Of a stretch of DNA of 64,000 nucleotides, positions 47,684 to 58,989 are shown in pieces. Below the pieces are notes generated by a model, which ran no database searches, was not told the DNA's origin, and saw only the letters and a list, made by a program, of their open reading frames with translations. The stretch is taken from contig NZ_DF238897.1 in assembly GCF_000400995.2 (NCBI RefSeq), positions 1-64,000 of the forward strand, read 5' to 3'. This DNA comes from Acidovorax sp. MR-S7 (lineage in GTDB: Bacteria; Pseudomonadota; Gammaproteobacteria; Burkholderiales; Burkholderiaceae_C). Numbering within the stretch: the first letter of the stretch is position 1; each line of letters begins with the position of its first letter. The position numbers were made by a program, and so were the translations under genes.

Positions 47684-50370
47684 ATGGACATGCCCACCAA
47701 GACCGCCTTCTTCCCACCCGCTTCCCAGCGGGGGCTGACACCGTTCGCATGGAATCTGGTGGCGGGCATCGCCTGCCTGGTGCTGGCCATGGGTGCCTAT
47801 TGGTCGGTGCTGTTCAACGGCTACCGCACGCAGCAGCGCGAAACCGAGGCGCAGACCTGGCTGCGGGTGGGCCAGATATCCCATGCGGTGTCCGTGCAGG
47901 TGCAGACCCTGCTGTCGGGGCTGGACTACACCCTGCAAAGCCTGGCGACCGGCTATGCCGCCGGAGACGGGGCGGCTTTCAAATGGTCATGACGGTGTTC
48001 GACGCCTACCCCTCAGGCGTGCTCGTGCAGGTGGCCGTCGCCGATGCGGGCGGCGACATCGTCTATTCCAACCTGGCCCCGCCCGGCGGGCCGCTGGAGA
48101 AGGTGTCGATCCGCGACCGCGAGCATTTCCAGGCGCATGCCGAGCGCCGCGCCGCGGGCATGTTCGTGGGGACGCCCGTACAGGGGCGTCTGTCGCGGCA
48201 GTGGACGATCCAGCTGAGCCGGCCCCTGCTGCGCGGCGGCGAATTCGACGGCGTGGTGGTGCTCTCGCTGTCGCCCGACTACATCGCCCGCTATTTCCGG
48301 GCCATCCTCGACGGGCCGGGCGACATCATCTCCCTGCTGCGCACCGACGGCACCTACCTCGCCCGCTCCCAGCAGCAGGATGCCGTGCTCGGCCACGCGG
48401 TGCCGCCCGAGCGGCTGCACCTGTTCGAGCCGCAGCGCATGCAGGGCACCTACGACGTGGAGGCCCCTCCGGACGGCGTGCGGCGGCTCTATGCCTGGAG
48501 TCGCGTGCCGGACCAGCCGCTCATCGTCTCTGTCGGACTGGATCGCCATGCCGTCTTTGGGCCGTACCAGGCTACCGTGGCCCGCAGCCTGGTACGCAAC
48601 GGCGTGACGAGCGCGCTGATCCTGCTCGGCGCCCTGCTGACCGTCTGGCTGGCCGTGCAGCGCGAGCGCAGCGAGCGGCTGCGCCTGCAGGGCGAGCGCC
48701 GCTTCGCCCGCCTGGCGCAGGAGGTGCCCGGCGGCCTGTTCCAGAGCCGCATGGACGAGGCGGGGGATTTCCGCCTGCTGTTCACCACGCCGGGCTTCTT
48801 CGAGGTGCATGGCCTGCCCCCCGCTGCCGGCCCGGCGGGCGAGGCCGTCCTGGCGAGCCGCGTGCACCCCGCCGACCTGCCGGCGCTGGCCGCGTCCGTG
48901 CGTGCCAGCATGGCCACGCAGGGCCTCTGGGACCACAAATACCGCGTGCGCCACCCCGGAGGCGGCCTGCGTTGGCTGCACGGCCATGCGCGGCCCCAGC
49001 GCGAGGACGACGGCACGCTGCTCTGGTACGGCTACGTACACGATGTGACGCAGGACCAGGCGCTGCAGGAAGCCATCCGCCGCAGCGAGGAGCGCCTGCG
49101 TGCCACCGTGCAGGCCGTGCGCGACGGCCTGTGGCAATGGGACTGCGAGAGCGGCCGCGTCGAATGGGATGCGCGCTGCTACCAGATGCTGGGTTTCGAG
49201 GACGGCGCCTTTGCGCTGCTGTACGAGGACTTCCTGGCCAGGATCCACCCCGCGGACGGCGAACGGGTGCGCGAAAGGCTGCGCCGCCACCTGGAGCTGG
49301 GCGAGGAGTTCCGCGTGGAAATGCGCCTGCGCACCGCGGAGAACGGCTGGCTCCACGTCGAGTCGCGCGGCGAGGTGTCCGAGCGCGACGCGCGCGGCCG
49401 CCCGCTGCACATGCTGGGCACGCACACCGACATCCAGCAGCGCGTGGAGCAGGGCCGCATGCTCAAGGCGCTGATCGACCGCGGCGGCGCGCTGGTGATG
49501 GTGGCCACGCCCGGCCGCGACATCCTCTACGCCAACGAACGCGCGGCCCAGGTCTTCGGCCTGCAGGCCGGCAGGCAGCCGCCGGGGCTGTCGTTTCGCC
49601 TGCTGCACGACAGCGACGAAGGCTTCGCCCGGTTCGCCGCGCTCTACGACCGGCTCCAGGCGGAAGGATCCGTGCGCGTGGAATGGGCGCTGCGCCTGCC
49701 TTCGGGCGACCCGCGCTGGTTCGACATGCAGGGCACGCAGCTCGACCCCGAGGACGGCGACGGCGGCGTGATCTGGACCCTGATCGACACCGACGCGCGC
49801 CGCCAGCGCGAAACGCGGCTGGAGACGCTGGCGCTCACCGACGCGCTCACCGGCATCCCCAACCGCCGGGCCTTCATGGAGCGGCTGGACATGGAGCTGG
49901 ACCACCTGCGCGCCGGCCTGGTGGACGCGGCCACGCTCATCATGCTCGACATCGACCATTTCAAGCGCGTGAACGACACCTACGGCCACGCCGTGGGCGA
50001 CGTGGTGCTCCAGGCACTGGCCCGGGTGCTGGAGCAGGAGCTGCGCAAGGACGACATGGTGGGCCGCCTGGGCGGCGAGGAGTTCGCGGCGCTGCTGTCC
50101 TCGGCCGGCGCGGAAGCCGGCTACCTGCGTGCCGAGCGCCTGCGCGAGGCGGTGGCAGCGCACCCGATTGCCGTGGATGGCGTGGGCGACATCCGCATCA
50201 CCATCAGCCTCGGTGTCTATGCCCTGGCGCCGGACGATGCGCGGGCGCTGGCCTGCCTGGAGCGTGCCGACGCGGCGATGTATTTTTCCAAGCGCAACGG
50301 GCGCAACCGCTCCACGCCGTGGATCGAGAACCTGGCTACCGCACCATCCCCAGCGCCAGCGGCAGGCTGA
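47684..50370 (+). pseudogene. Membrane PAS-GGDEF diguanylate cyclase with a frameshift near 47984
   Basis: The first frame (47684-47992) encodes a cytoplasmic start, one transmembrane helix (~22-44) and the first part of a periplasmic sensor, then stops after GAAFKWS. The rest continues in the -1 frame from about 47983 (MVMTVFDAYPSGVLVQVAVA) to 50370: Cache-like sensor, a second helix (NGVTSALILLGALLTVWLAV), three PAS domains and a GGDEF domain with GGEEF and an RxxD inhibitory site (RKDD). One missing base in an A run (TTCAAATGG) explains the break; sequencing error or true mutation cannot be told apart. An intact gene would make c-di-GMP. The 3' end overlaps the convergent AEC gene by 35 bases. 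Confidence 0.8.
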
Positions 50371-51253
50371 CCGCGCCCAGCACGGTGGACAGCGTGACCA
50401 GCCCCGCCACGTAGGCCCCGTTGTGTCCCATGCGCGCCGCCAGCACGTAGCAGGTGGAGGCGGTGGACACGGCGCAGAACGCCATCAGCACCGCCGTCTG
50501 CGCGGCATCCAGGCCGAGCAGCCGGGCCAGGCCCCAGGCGATCAGCGGCTGCACCACGTGGCGGATGGCCAGCAGCGCCGTGGACAGCAGCTTGCTGCGC
50601 GTGAGCAGCCCGAACTGCAGGCCCGCGCCCGCCGCCATCAGCCCCAGCGCGAGCGACGCGGCGCTGATGCGGCTCACCGTCGGCTCCATCCAGAACGGGA
50701 TGCGAAAGCCCAGCAGGTTCGACGCCAGCCCCGTGGCGGTGGCCACGATCAGTGGGTTGCGCACCAGCTCGCGCACGAAGCCCTGCCGGCCGCCGCGCGC
50801 CATGGGCCACACGGCCGCCACGTTGAAGAGCGGCACGCACACGCCGATGAGCACGGCCGCCATCAACAGGCCCTGGGCGCCCGCCAGGCGCTCGGCCAGC
50901 GCCAGCACGATGAAGGAATTGAACCGGAAGGCCACCTGCGCGCTGGCCGCATGGTCGCGCCGGTCGATGTGGCGGCCCAGCCAGGGCAGGTGGGGCAGGC
51001 TGTAGGCCAGCGCGATGCCGCACAGGCCGGTGCCCAAGCCTGCGGCGATCAGGCCCGAGGCCTCGCCCACGTTGATGGGACTCTTGACAATGGACTGGAA
51101 CAGCAGCACCGGAAAGAGCAGGTAGTACACCAGGCTTTCCACCGGCTGCCAGACCGAACGGTTCAGGGGGGTGAAGCGGCACAGCAGGTAGCCGCACAGG
51201 ATCAGGGAGAAGTCGGGAACGAGGAGCTGCGCGTAATTCACGGCGCGCAGCAT
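50336..51253 (-). CDS. AEC-family (auxin efflux carrier-type) permease
   Basis: This 305-residue inner-membrane protein has about ten helices. The AEC pattern is seen in [15 protein letters not shown] at the start, [17 protein letters not shown] in the middle and [18 protein letters not shown] near the end. Bacterial members export or import small organic acids such as malate or malonate; the substrate is unknown. Start ATG 51251-51253. Confidence 0.85.
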   Translation of the reverse strand: MLRAVNYAQLLVPDFSLILCGYLLCRFTPLNRSVWQPVESLVYYLLFPVLLFQSIVKSPINVGEASGLIAAGLGTGLCGIALAYSLPHLPWLGRHIDRRDHAASAQVAFRFNSFIVLALAERLAGAQGLLMAAVLIGVCVPLFNVAAVWPMARGGRQGFVRELVRNPLIVATATGLASNLLGFRIPFWMEPTVSRISAASLALGLMAAGAGLQFGLLTRSKLLSTALLAIRHVVQPLIAWGLARLLGLDAAQTAVLMAFCAVSTASTCYVLAARMGHNGAYVAGLVTLSTVLGAVSLPLALGMVR

Positions 51254-51385
51254 ACCGTGCGCAGTGTGGGGAAATCCCCAACAGATAATGGGCCCAGAGG
51301 GCGGGCATGGGCGGGCTGTGCGTTTAGGATCGCCGCCTACCCCCTCTTTTCTTTCACCAAACACAATTTGATGAGGAGCTTTTCT

Positions 51386-52348
51386 ATGCAACGCCGCAAT
51401 TGGCTGGGACTGGCACTGGCCGTCGCCGCAGGTACATCCTTCGCCCAGGGCTATCCCAACAAGCCCGTCAAGCTGCTGGTGCCCTTCGCACCTGGCGGCA
51501 CCACGGACATCATCGGCCGCGTGATCGCCGATCCACTGGGCAAGGCCCTGGGCCAGCCCGTGGTGGTGGAGAACCGCGGCGGTGGCGGCGGCGTCATCGG
51601 CGCGCAGGAAACCTCGCGCGCCGCGCCCGACGGCTACAACCTGGGCGTGGCCACCGTGTCCACCACGGCGGCCAACCCGGCGATCAACACCAAGATCCCC
51701 TACAACCCGGTCACCGACTTCACGCCCATCATCAACATCGCGGCCACGCCCAACATCATCGCGGTGCACCCGAGCTTCCCGGCCAAGGACTACAAGTCCT
51801 TCCTGGCGGAGATCCAGAAGAACCCTGGCAAGTATTCGTATTCCTCCTCGGGCACGGGTGGCATCGGCCATCTGCTGATGGAGCTGTACAAGAGCCTTAC
51901 CAACACCTTCATCACGCACATCCCCTACCGTGGTGCGGGCCCGGCCCTGAACGACACCGTGGCGGGCCAGGTGCCCATGATCTTCGACAACCTGCCTTCG
52001 GCGCTGCCCTTCATCAAGGCCGGCAAGCTGATCCCCATCGTGGTTTCGGCGCCCCAGCGCGTGGCGGCCCTGCCCAACGTGCCCACCTTCAAGGAAGTGG
52101 GCCTGGAGCCCGTGAACCGCATGGCCTACTACGGCATCCTGGGCCCCAAGAACCTGCCCAAGGAAGTGGTGGACAAGATCAGCGCCGGCACCAAGAAGGC
52201 CCTGGAAGACCCGGCAGTGCGCAAGCGCATCGAGGACACCGATTCCATCATCGTCGCCAACACGCCCGAGCAGTTCGCCGAGCAGATCAAGGCCGAGTTC
52301 GAGATCTACAAGCAGGTGGTGCAAAAGCAGAAGCTCACGCTGGAGTAA
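51386..52348 (+). CDS. Bug-family tripartite tricarboxylate-type substrate-binding protein (1)
   Basis: This 320-residue periplasmic receptor has a signal peptide (residues 1-21, ending SFAQG) and the Bug pattern [44 protein letters not shown] and [13 protein letters not shown]. Such proteins bind carboxylates for TctAB-type transporters, though most genomes of this family carry far more receptors than permeases. GAGGAG lies seven bases before the ATG at 51386. A terminator follows. Confidence 0.9.
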   Translation: MQRRNWLGLALAVAAGTSFAQGYPNKPVKLLVPFAPGGTTDIIGRVIADPLGKALGQPVVVENRGGGGGVIGAQETSRAAPDGYNLGVATVSTTAANPAINTKIPYNPVTDFTPIINIAATPNIIAVHPSFPAKDYKSFLAEIQKNPGKYSYSSSGTGGIGHLLMELYKSLTNTFITHIPYRGAGPALNDTVAGQVPMIFDNLPSALPFIKAGKLIPIVVSAPQRVAALPNVPTFKEVGLEPVNRMAYYGILGPKNLPKEVVDKISAGTKKALEDPAVRKRIEDTDSIIVANTPEQFAEQIKAEFEIYKQVVQKQKLTLE

Positions 52349-52368
52349 GCTGCGCGTTCCCCCAGACC

Positions 52369-52393
52369 AAAGCCGCCCCCGGGCGGCTTTTTC
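52369..52393 (+). terminator. Rho-independent terminator after Bug gene 1
   Basis: AAAGCCGCCC / GGGCGGCTTT stem, followed by a T run (TTTTTCC). It separates the Bug gene from xerD. Confidence 0.85.
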
Positions 52394-52406
52394 CTTTGTC
52401 CAAACC

Positions 52407-53306
52407 ATGCTGCCCGAAAGCCAGAACGCCATCGACCTGTTCATCGACGCCCTGTGGCTGGAGGACGGTCTCTCGCGCAACACCCTGGCCGCCTACCGGC
52501 GCGACCTCTCGATGTACGCACAGTGGCTCGCCGCGCAGGAGCCTGTGCTGGCGCTTGATGCGACGCAGGAGCACCACCTGAGCGGCTACTTCGCCGCGCG
52601 CCATGCCGAGACGCGCGCCACCTCCGCCAACCGGCGCCTCACGGTGCTGCGGCGCTACTTCCACTGGGCGCTGCGCGAGCGGCGCATCGCGCACGACCCC
52701 ACGGTGCGCCTGCAGGCCGCACGCCAGCCGCTACGCGTGCCGGGGACGCTCACGCAGGCGCAGGTCGAGGCGCTGCTGCAGGCGCCCGACGATGCCATGC
52801 CCCTGGGCCTGCGCGACCGCGCCATGCTGGAGCTGATGTACGCGAGCGGCCTGCGCGTCTCGGAGCTGGTCACGCTCAAGACCTTCCACGTGGGGCTGTC
52901 CGAGGGCGTGCTGCGCATCATGGGCAAGGGCGGCAAGGAGCGGCTCGTGCCCTTCGGCGACGAAGCGCGGCGCTGGCTGGAGCGCTATCTGGCCGAGGCG
53001 CGCGGCACCATCCTGGGTGGGCAGCAGACCGACGACCTGTTCGTTACCCAGCGCGGCAGCGGTATGACGCGCGTGATGTTCTGGGTCATCGTCAAGAAAT
53101 GCGCGCAGGCGGCGGGCATCACCGCGCCGCTCTCGCCCCATACGCTGCGCCATGCGTTCGCCACGCACCTGCTCAACCACGGCGCCGACCTGCGCGTGGT
53201 GCAGCTGCTGCTGGGGCACGCGGACATCTCCACCACCACCATCTACACCCACGTGGCGCGCGAGCGGCTCAAGGCGCTCCATGCGCAGCACCACCCGCGC
53301 GGGTGA
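52407..53306 (+). CDS. xerD: Site-specific tyrosine recombinase XerD
   Basis: This 299-residue recombinase resolves chromosome dimers at dif with XerC, activated by FtsK. The catalytic set is complete: R150 (ASGLRVSEL), K174 (GKGGKER), H245 and R248 (SPHTLRHAFATH), H271 (GHADI) and Y280 (TTTIYTHV). The N-terminal SAM-like domain (residues 5-95) is present. Length and motifs match XerD; xerC is not in the window. Confidence 0.93.
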   Translation: MLPESQNAIDLFIDALWLEDGLSRNTLAAYRRDLSMYAQWLAAQEPVLALDATQEHHLSGYFAARHAETRATSANRRLTVLRRYFHWALRERRIAHDPTVRLQAARQPLRVPGTLTQAQVEALLQAPDDAMPLGLRDRAMLELMYASGLRVSELVTLKTFHVGLSEGVLRIMGKGGKERLVPFGDEARRWLERYLAEARGTILGGQQTDDLFVTQRGSGMTRVMFWVIVKKCAQAAGITAPLSPHTLRHAFATHLLNHGADLRVVQLLLGHADISTTTIYTHVARERLKALHAQHHPRG

Positions 53307-53312
53307 TGTTGA

Positions 53313-53370
53313 TAGGAAAATCGGCCTCCAGCGCTTTACCAGAAAGCGCAAGCAGCTATTAAAAGAGAAG
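53313..53370 (+). repeat. Dispersed hairpin repeat, copy I
   Basis: TCGGCCTCCAGCGCTTTACC, then AGAAAGCGCAAGCAGCTATT and AAAAGAGAAG: stem GCGCTTT / AAAGCGC with loop ACCAG. It begins seven bases after the xerD stop and ends at the stop of the convergent chemoreceptor gene. It is nearly identical to copy A in the left arm. Confidence 0.8.
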
Positions 53371-53377
53371 CGATTCC

Positions 53378-54994
53378 TCAGCCTGGCAGCGCTTGGCGCC
53401 CGCGGCGCAGGGCCGCCGCGTCGATCTGCGAGAGCGACGCCTCGCCGTGCGCCAGGCGCAGCAGCCGCATCGTGTCGGCCACGCCGCGCACCTGGCCCTG
53501 CAGTGCCTCGCCGGCGGCGGCGAGCTGCTCCACCAGCGCGGCGTTCTGCTGCGTGATGGAGTCCAGGTGCGCGACGGCCGCGTTGATCTGCGCGATGCCG
53601 CTCTGCTGCTCGGCTGCGGCGGTGCTGATCTCGCCCAGCGCCGTGTCCACGCGGCGCACGGTCTGCAGCGCCTCGTCCATGCGCTCGCGCGCCTCGCCCG
53701 CGGCCGCGGTGCCCGATGCCACGCGGGCGGACGATTCGCCGATGAGCTGCTTGATGTCGCGCGCGGCCTGCGCGGTGCGCGAAGCCAGCGTGCGCACCTC
53801 CGCCGCCACCACGGCGAAGCCCCGCCCGGCATCGCCCGCGCGCGCTGCCTCGACGGCGGCGTTGAGCGCCAGCAGGTTGGTCTGGAAGGCCACGCCTTCG
53901 ATGATCTGCACGATGCCCTCGATGTGCCGCGACGCGCTCGCGATGCCCTCCATGGTGGCGCCCACGGCCTGCACCGAATCGCTGCCGCGCTGGGTGGTGG
54001 CCGTGGCCTCGGCCGCGAAGCGCGCGCCCTGGCCGGCGGAGGCGGCGCTGCTGTGCACCGTGCCGTTGATCTGCTCCATCGATGCGGCCGTCTGCTCCAG
54101 GCTGCCGGCCTGGGCCTCGGTGCGCGACGACAGGTCGTGGTTGCCGCGGGCGATCTCGCGCACCGAGGTGTCGAGCCGCTGCAGCTCCGCGCGCACGTCG
54201 CGCACCACGGTGCGCAGGTTCACGCACAGCTGGAACAGCGCGCGCTGCAACTGCCCTACGCTGCCGCTGGCGCCCGTCTGCACGGTGTGCGACAGATCGC
54301 CCGATGCCAGGTGGTTGGCATCCCGCACCAGGGCGTCCAGCGGCGCGATGGCGAGCCTGCGCGTCAGCGCCACCGCGGCCGTCGCTGCCGCCACGGCCGC
54401 CGCGCCCGTCGCCGCCCAGGGCGCGCCCAGCGCCGCGCACGCCAGCGGCGCCGCCACGGCGAGCGCCTGTGCCAGCGCCAGCCGCACGGGCGTGGAGGGG
54501 GCGGCCAGCCGTGCCAGGCGACCGCGCAGGTCCCGCCGCACCACGGCGCCGCGTTGCAGCGCGTGCACCGTGCGCCCCGCGCCGGCCTGCACGCGCATGG
54601 CCGTGTAGAGCGCTTCGGCGGCTTGCACCTGCTCGCGCGCGGGCAGGGTGCGCACCGACAGGAAACCCGTGATCCGGTCGCCGTCGCGCATGGGCGTGAC
54701 GTTGGCCTGCACCCAGTAGAAATCGCCGTTCTTGCGCCGGTTCTTCACGAGGCCCGTCCATGGCTGGCCGGCCTGGATGGTGTCCCACAGGTCGCGGAAG
54801 GCCTCGGCGGGCATGTCGGGGTGGCGGATCAGGTTGTGCGGCCGGCCCAGCAGCTCGTCCTGCACGAAGCCGCTCACCGCGATGAAGGCCGGGTTGCAGT
54901 AGGTGATGCGGCCCTTGGTATCGGTGACGGAAACCAGCGTTTCCTGCGCGGGGAACGCGTATTCGCTGGCGGTGACGGGGAGGTTGATCCGCAT
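53378..54994 (-). CDS. PAS-containing (Aer-like) methyl-accepting chemotaxis protein
   Basis: This 538-residue chemoreceptor has an N-terminal PAS domain (about 15-115: [38 protein letters not shown], the Aer-type signature) that suggests FAD-based redox or oxygen sensing, a hydrophobic region (~165-215), HAMP and the methyl-accepting signalling domain with [18 protein letters not shown]. No periplasmic domain is present, as in Aer. It lies five bases after the globin-GGDEF-EAL gene in the same direction, so the two are probably co-transcribed. Confidence 0.9.
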   Translation of the reverse strand: MRINLPVTASEYAFPAQETLVSVTDTKGRITYCNPAFIAVSGFVQDELLGRPHNLIRHPDMPAEAFRDLWDTIQAGQPWTGLVKNRRKNGDFYWVQANVTPMRDGDRITGFLSVRTLPAREQVQAAEALYTAMRVQAGAGRTVHALQRGAVVRRDLRGRLARLAAPSTPVRLALAQALAVAAPLACAALGAPWAATGAAAVAAATAAVALTRRLAIAPLDALVRDANHLASGDLSHTVQTGASGSVGQLQRALFQLCVNLRTVVRDVRAELQRLDTSVREIARGNHDLSSRTEAQAGSLEQTAASMEQINGTVHSSAASAGQGARFAAEATATTQRGSDSVQAVGATMEGIASASRHIEGIVQIIEGVAFQTNLLALNAAVEAARAGDAGRGFAVVAAEVRTLASRTAQAARDIKQLIGESSARVASGTAAAGEARERMDEALQTVRRVDTALGEISTAAAEQQSGIAQINAAVAHLDSITQQNAALVEQLAAAGEALQGQVRGVADTMRLLRLAHGEASLSQIDAAALRRGRQALPG

Positions 54995-54999
54995 GGCGC

Positions 55000-57519
55000 C
55001 TATCCTTGGAGTGTGTCGTCGGTGGGGAGGGGGGCGGGGCGCAGCCAGCGGCGCTCCAGCTCGGCCGCGGGCATGGCGCGGCCGAACAGCCAGCCCTGCA
55101 CCTCGTCGCACTGCAGCGCGTGCAGCCTGTGGCGCTGCTCCTGCGTTTCCACGCCCTCGGCCACGGTCCGCAGCCCCAGGGCGCGGGCCATGCCGATCAC
55201 CGCCGTCACGATGGCGAGGTGGCCGGGCTCGGCGAGCATGCCGTGCACGAAGGACATGTCGATCTTGATGCGCGAGACGGGAAAGTCGCGCAGCCGCGCG
55301 AGCGAGGAGTAGCCCGTGCCGAAATCGTCGAGGGAGAGCGTGAAGCCCAGCTCCACGAGGCGCGAGGCCACGCGGCGCGCGCGGTCGGGGTGCAGCATCA
55401 GCGCGGATTCGGTGATCTCCAGCTCGATCGCCTGCGGGCGCACGCCGTGCGCGCGCACCAGCGCCAGCGCGCGCTCGGCGAAGGCATCGCCCATCATCTG
55501 CGTGGCCGAGACGTTGACGGCGATGGGCGGCGGCTGCGTCACGCCCGCGTCGCGCCAGGCCCGCCATTGCCGCGCGGCGGCGTCCAGGCTCCAGTCGCCC
55601 AGCGCCATGATGAGCCCCCGCTCCTCGGCGGCCGCGATGAACTCCGCCGGGCTCACCCAGCCCCATTCGGCGTCGTGCCAGCGCGCCAGGGCCTCCACGC
55701 CCACGATCCGGCCCGATGCGATGTCCACCTTCGGCTGGAAGTGCAGCTCCAGCAGAGACTGCTGCAGCGCGGCCTCCAGCCGCGTGCCGAGCGCGATGCG
55801 CCGCTGCACCTGCCGGCCCAGAGCCTCGTCGTAGAGCAGGCAGCCGCAGCCCTGCATCTTGGCCCGGTACATCGCCATGTCCGCGCACTGCAGCAGCTCG
55901 TCCACGTCCTGGCCATGCGCGGGGTAGAGGGCCACGCCGATGCTGGCGCCCACCTCGAAGCGCAGGCCGTCCACCCACACGGGACGCTGCAGCGCAGCGT
56001 GCACCTGTCGTGCCAGGGCCAGCACGTCCTCGCCATCGGCCAGGGGATGGGCGAACATGAATTCGTCGCCGCCCAGGCGCGCCAGCACGCCGCCTGTGTC
56101 CAGCGCGTCCTGGCAATACCGGGCCACCGCCACGAGCACGCGGTCGCCAGCGGCGTGGCCCTGGGTGTCGTTGATTTCCTTGAACTTGTCGAGATCCGCG
56201 AACAGCACTACGGCGCGCTGCTTCTGCTCGCCCGCCTCGTGCAGCAGGCGCTGCACCTGCTTCATGCCGTGCATGCGGTTGGGCAGGCCGGTGAGCGTGT
56301 CGAAGAAGGCCAGCCGCTGCATGTACTGCTCGGTGTGGTGGCGTTCCGTGATGTCGAGCACGGTGCCGTAGCCGCGCACGGGCTGGCCGGCTGCGCCGTG
56401 CTCGGTCCTGCCGCGCAGGTCCACCCAGCGCACCTGGCCGTCGTGGCGCACGCGCAGCGAGAAGGCGTGGTGGCCGCGCGCCAGCCCGTCGGCCCACTGG
56501 GCATCCGCGTAGCCGCGGTCGTCGGGGTGCACGCAGTCCAGCAGGTCGCCGTAGCCGAACGGCTGGCTTTCGGGCCAGCCGAGGATGCGCGCGGCCTGCG
56601 GCGTGAGGGTGATGCGTCCGTCGAACAGGGTGTGCCAGGTGCCGATGTTGGCCACCTCCTGGGCGTTGAGCAGGTCGCGCAGGAGCTGCTCGCGCTCGCG
56701 CAGGTCCTCGATGGTCAGCAGCAGGCGTGGTGCGGCGCCGCTGCCCGGCTGCAGGGTGTGCGCGGTGACGGCCACCGGCAGGGCCAGGGCCTGCGCGCGC
56801 GGGCGCAACTGCACCGTGCCCCGCGCATGGCCGTGCAGCAGCGCCTGCTGCGCCAGCGCGGGCAGGCCGCCCACGTCCATCAGGGCGCCCAGCGGATGGC
56901 CCACCAGCGCCTCGGGCGCGCAGCCGGCCAGGTGCGCGAAGGCCTCGTTGGCGAACACCACGTCCAGGTCGGCGGTGGCGACCACCGTGCCGTAGGGCAG
57001 GCGCGCGAAGGCGGCGCCGTAGTCGCGCAGCTCCGAGATCATCTCGTCGCGCAACGCGATGTAAGTGTCGATGGCCAGTCCCATGTCCAGGAAGACCACC
57101 TTGACCAGCGCCTGGAGCGCGGCCACCCAGTCGTCGGCGGGCAGGCCCAGGCGCGCCACCACGGGCAACAGCTGCGTGAGGTACTGGCTGTAGGCGCCCA
57201 GGTACCAGCCCGGGGGCAGCCCGACGCGCGCGTGCGTCAGGCCCACGCGCTGGCGTTCCAGCCCATAGGCCTCGTCGTAGCGGCCGGCGGTGAGCGTGTG
57301 GAAGTAGCGGGTTTGCAGCCGCTGCAGGCGGGCGAGGGAGTCGTCGTCCGGGATGAGCGCGCGCATCTCCTCGAACGAGAGCAGGTGGCGGTAGAAGCCT
57401 TCGACGAAGCCCGGCGCTCCTTCGCCCAGCGCCGCGTGCAGGCCCTGCAGGATGCGCTCGTCCTTCGCGGTCAGGTTCAGGAACTCTTTGCGGTGCTGAA
57501 AGCTTTGGGGCTTTTCCAA
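55000..57519 (-). CDS. Globin-coupled PAS-PAS-GGDEF-EAL c-di-GMP protein
   Basis: This protein is about 839 residues. N-terminal globin-coupled sensor domain (about 10-165) has proximal His at residue 96 ([19 protein letters not shown]); two PAS domains follow (about 170-265 and 280-390). The GGDEF domain has intact GGDEF and no RxxD inhibitory site. The EAL domain keeps EAL (GVEALARW), [23 protein letters not shown] and VAEGVET, so phosphodiesterase activity is expected. Oxygen probably sets the balance of c-di-GMP synthesis and breakdown. The start is TTG at 57517-57519 (GGAGGG upstream); GTG at 57535-57537 adds six residues. Confidence 0.88.
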   Translation of the reverse strand: MEKPQSFQHRKEFLNLTAKDERILQGLHAALGEGAPGFVEGFYRHLLSFEEMRALIPDDDSLARLQRLQTRYFHTLTAGRYDEAYGLERQRVGLTHARVGLPPGWYLGAYSQYLTQLLPVVARLGLPADDWVAALQALVKVVFLDMGLAIDTYIALRDEMISELRDYGAAFARLPYGTVVATADLDVVFANEAFAHLAGCAPEALVGHPLGALMDVGGLPALAQQALLHGHARGTVQLRPRAQALALPVAVTAHTLQPGSGAAPRLLLTIEDLREREQLLRDLLNAQEVANIGTWHTLFDGRITLTPQAARILGWPESQPFGYGDLLDCVHPDDRGYADAQWADGLARGHHAFSLRVRHDGQVRWVDLRGRTEHGAAGQPVRGYGTVLDITERHHTEQYMQRLAFFDTLTGLPNRMHGMKQVQRLLHEAGEQKQRAVVLFADLDKFKEINDTQGHAAGDRVLVAVARYCQDALDTGGVLARLGGDEFMFAHPLADGEDVLALARQVHAALQRPVWVDGLRFEVGASIGVALYPAHGQDVDELLQCADMAMYRAKMQGCGCLLYDEALGRQVQRRIALGTRLEAALQQSLLELHFQPKVDIASGRIVGVEALARWHDAEWGWVSPAEFIAAAEERGLIMALGDWSLDAAARQWRAWRDAGVTQPPPIAVNVSATQMMGDAFAERALALVRAHGVRPQAIELEITESALMLHPDRARRVASRLVELGFTLSLDDFGTGYSSLARLRDFPVSRIKIDMSFVHGMLAEPGHLAIVTAVIGMARALGLRTVAEGVETQEQRHRLHALQCDEVQGWLFGRAMPAAELERRWLRPAPLPTDDTLQG

Positions 57520-57635
57520 ATTCCCTCCCCGGACCACGGGCGCTGCGGGTACGACAAGCGGTCGCGCCGTTGTCCTATCCCAAATGTACGAATTGGTGTG
57601 TGTATGAATGAGTATACGTAACCAACAGTGCGCGG

Positions 57636-57926
57636 GTGGACCAACCGACTTCAGGCCCGCGCAAGCTCCTCGGCCAGAGGATCAGGGAATTGCGCGCGCG
57701 CAAGGGGGTCACGCAGGAGGAACTGGCCGACCGCTGCGACATGTTCCGCACCTATCTGAGCCGCATCGAGTCGGGGCAGGCCAATCCCACGCTGACCGCC
57801 CTGCACGTGCTGGCACGGGGGCTGGAGGTGTCCGTGCCGGAGCTGTTGTCGCCGCCCGAAATGCCGATGGAACGGGTGCGCGTGCAGGGCGCTCAGCCCG
57901 TCTCTCGCGGCAGGGTGCGGCGGTAA
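57636..57926 (+). CDS. XRE-family transcriptional regulator
   Basis: This 96-residue protein is mostly one helix-turn-helix domain (about 12-68: LGQRIRELRARKGVTQEELA, then YLSRIESGQANPTLTALHVL). GTG start. It is divergent from the globin-GGDEF-EAL gene with about 116 bases between, so it could control that gene or itself. The C-terminal 25 residues have no recognised domain. Confidence 0.8.
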   Translation: MDQPTSGPRKLLGQRIRELRARKGVTQEELADRCDMFRTYLSRIESGQANPTLTALHVLARGLEVSVPELLSPPEMPMERVRVQGAQPVSRGRVRR

Positions 57927-57991
57927 GCAGGGCGGCCGCAGCTCGGTTACGCTTGCGCCCTTCCACCCGATAACACCCCCAAGGAGACTCC

Positions 57992-58960
57992 ATGACTCTC
58001 AAGCACTGGGCTGCCGCCCTGGCGCTGGCCGGCACGGCGACACTGGCCTTCGCGCAGGCCTGGCCCGCAGCCAAGCCCATCCGGCTCATCGTGGGCTATC
58101 CGCCCGGCGGCGGCATCGACTTCGCCGCGCGCACGGTGCAGGTGCCGCTGCAGGAGGCGCTGGGCCAGCAGATCGTGATGGACTACAAGCCCGGCGCCAG
58201 CGGCATGATCGCGGCGACGGAGCTCACGCGCGCCGCGCCCGACGGCTACACGCTGCTGCTGGCCAACACCGGGCCCTTCGCCATCGCGCCCTACCTGCAG
58301 GCCAAGAAGCCCTACGACCCGCTCACGCAGTTCACCTACATCGGACAGATCAGCCAGGGCAGCTACATCGCCGTCACGCGGCCCGATCATCCGGCCAAGG
58401 ACCTGAAGGACTGGGTGCAGTGGGCGCGCGCCAATACGGGCAAGGTCAACTTCGCCTCGGGCGGCACCGGCACCTCGACGCACCTCAACGGCGAGCTGAT
58501 GAACCAGGCCACGGGGCTCAACGTCACCCATGTGCCCTACAAGGGCAGCGCGCCCGCGATCCAGGACCTGCTCGGCGGCCAGACGCAGCTGCTGATCGAC
58601 GCGGGCAGCGTGCTGCTGCCCCAGGTGAAGGGCGGCAAGCTCAAGGCCCTGGCCGTGACCGGTCCGCAGCGCGACCCGCAACTGCCCGACGTGCCCACGG
58701 TGCGCGAACTGGGCCTGGGCGCCATGGAGTCCGTGGGCTTCCAGGGGCTCGTGGCGCCCGCGGGCCTGCCGCAGGCCATCACCGACCGCCTTTCGGCCGA
58801 GCTGGCCAAGGTGCTCGCGCAGCCGGAGGTCAAGGCTAAGTTCGCGGGTGCGGGCGCCGAGGTGCATCCGCTGGGCGCCGCCGAGTTCGCGGCGTTCGTG
58901 AAGGCGGACAACGAAAAATGGGCGCGCCTGATCCGCGAGCGCAAGCTGCAGCTCGATTGA
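57992..58960 (+). CDS. Bug-family tripartite tricarboxylate-type substrate-binding protein (2)
   Basis: This 322-residue periplasmic receptor has a signal peptide (1-22, ATLAFAQA) and the Bug motifs AKPIRLIVGYPPGGGIDFAAR, TRAAPDGYTLLLAN and NVTHVPYKGSAPAIQDLLGG. AAGGAG precedes the ATG. It is followed by Bug gene 3 after 29 bases, so the two form a small operon without membrane components. Confidence 0.9.
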   Translation: MTLKHWAAALALAGTATLAFAQAWPAAKPIRLIVGYPPGGGIDFAARTVQVPLQEALGQQIVMDYKPGASGMIAATELTRAAPDGYTLLLANTGPFAIAPYLQAKKPYDPLTQFTYIGQISQGSYIAVTRPDHPAKDLKDWVQWARANTGKVNFASGGTGTSTHLNGELMNQATGLNVTHVPYKGSAPAIQDLLGGQTQLLIDAGSVLLPQVKGGKLKALAVTGPQRDPQLPDVPTVRELGLGAMESVGFQGLVAPAGLPQAITDRLSAELAKVLAQPEVKAKFAGAGAEVHPLGAAEFAAFVKADNEKWARLIRERKLQLD

Positions 58961-58989
58961 TTTTTTCCAACCCTTACAGGACTGTTTCC

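Noticed and set aside
47975-47990. Programmed -1 frameshift at TTTCAAA in the diguanylate cyclase gene
   Set aside because: The heptamer is not of the X XXY YYZ type (AAA would have to re-pair on CAA), and no clear downstream stimulator hairpin was seen; a one-base loss in the A run is simpler.
57593-57618. Promoter TTGGTG / TATACG before the XRE gene
   Set aside because: The spacer is only 14 bases, too short for a normal sigma-70 promoter.
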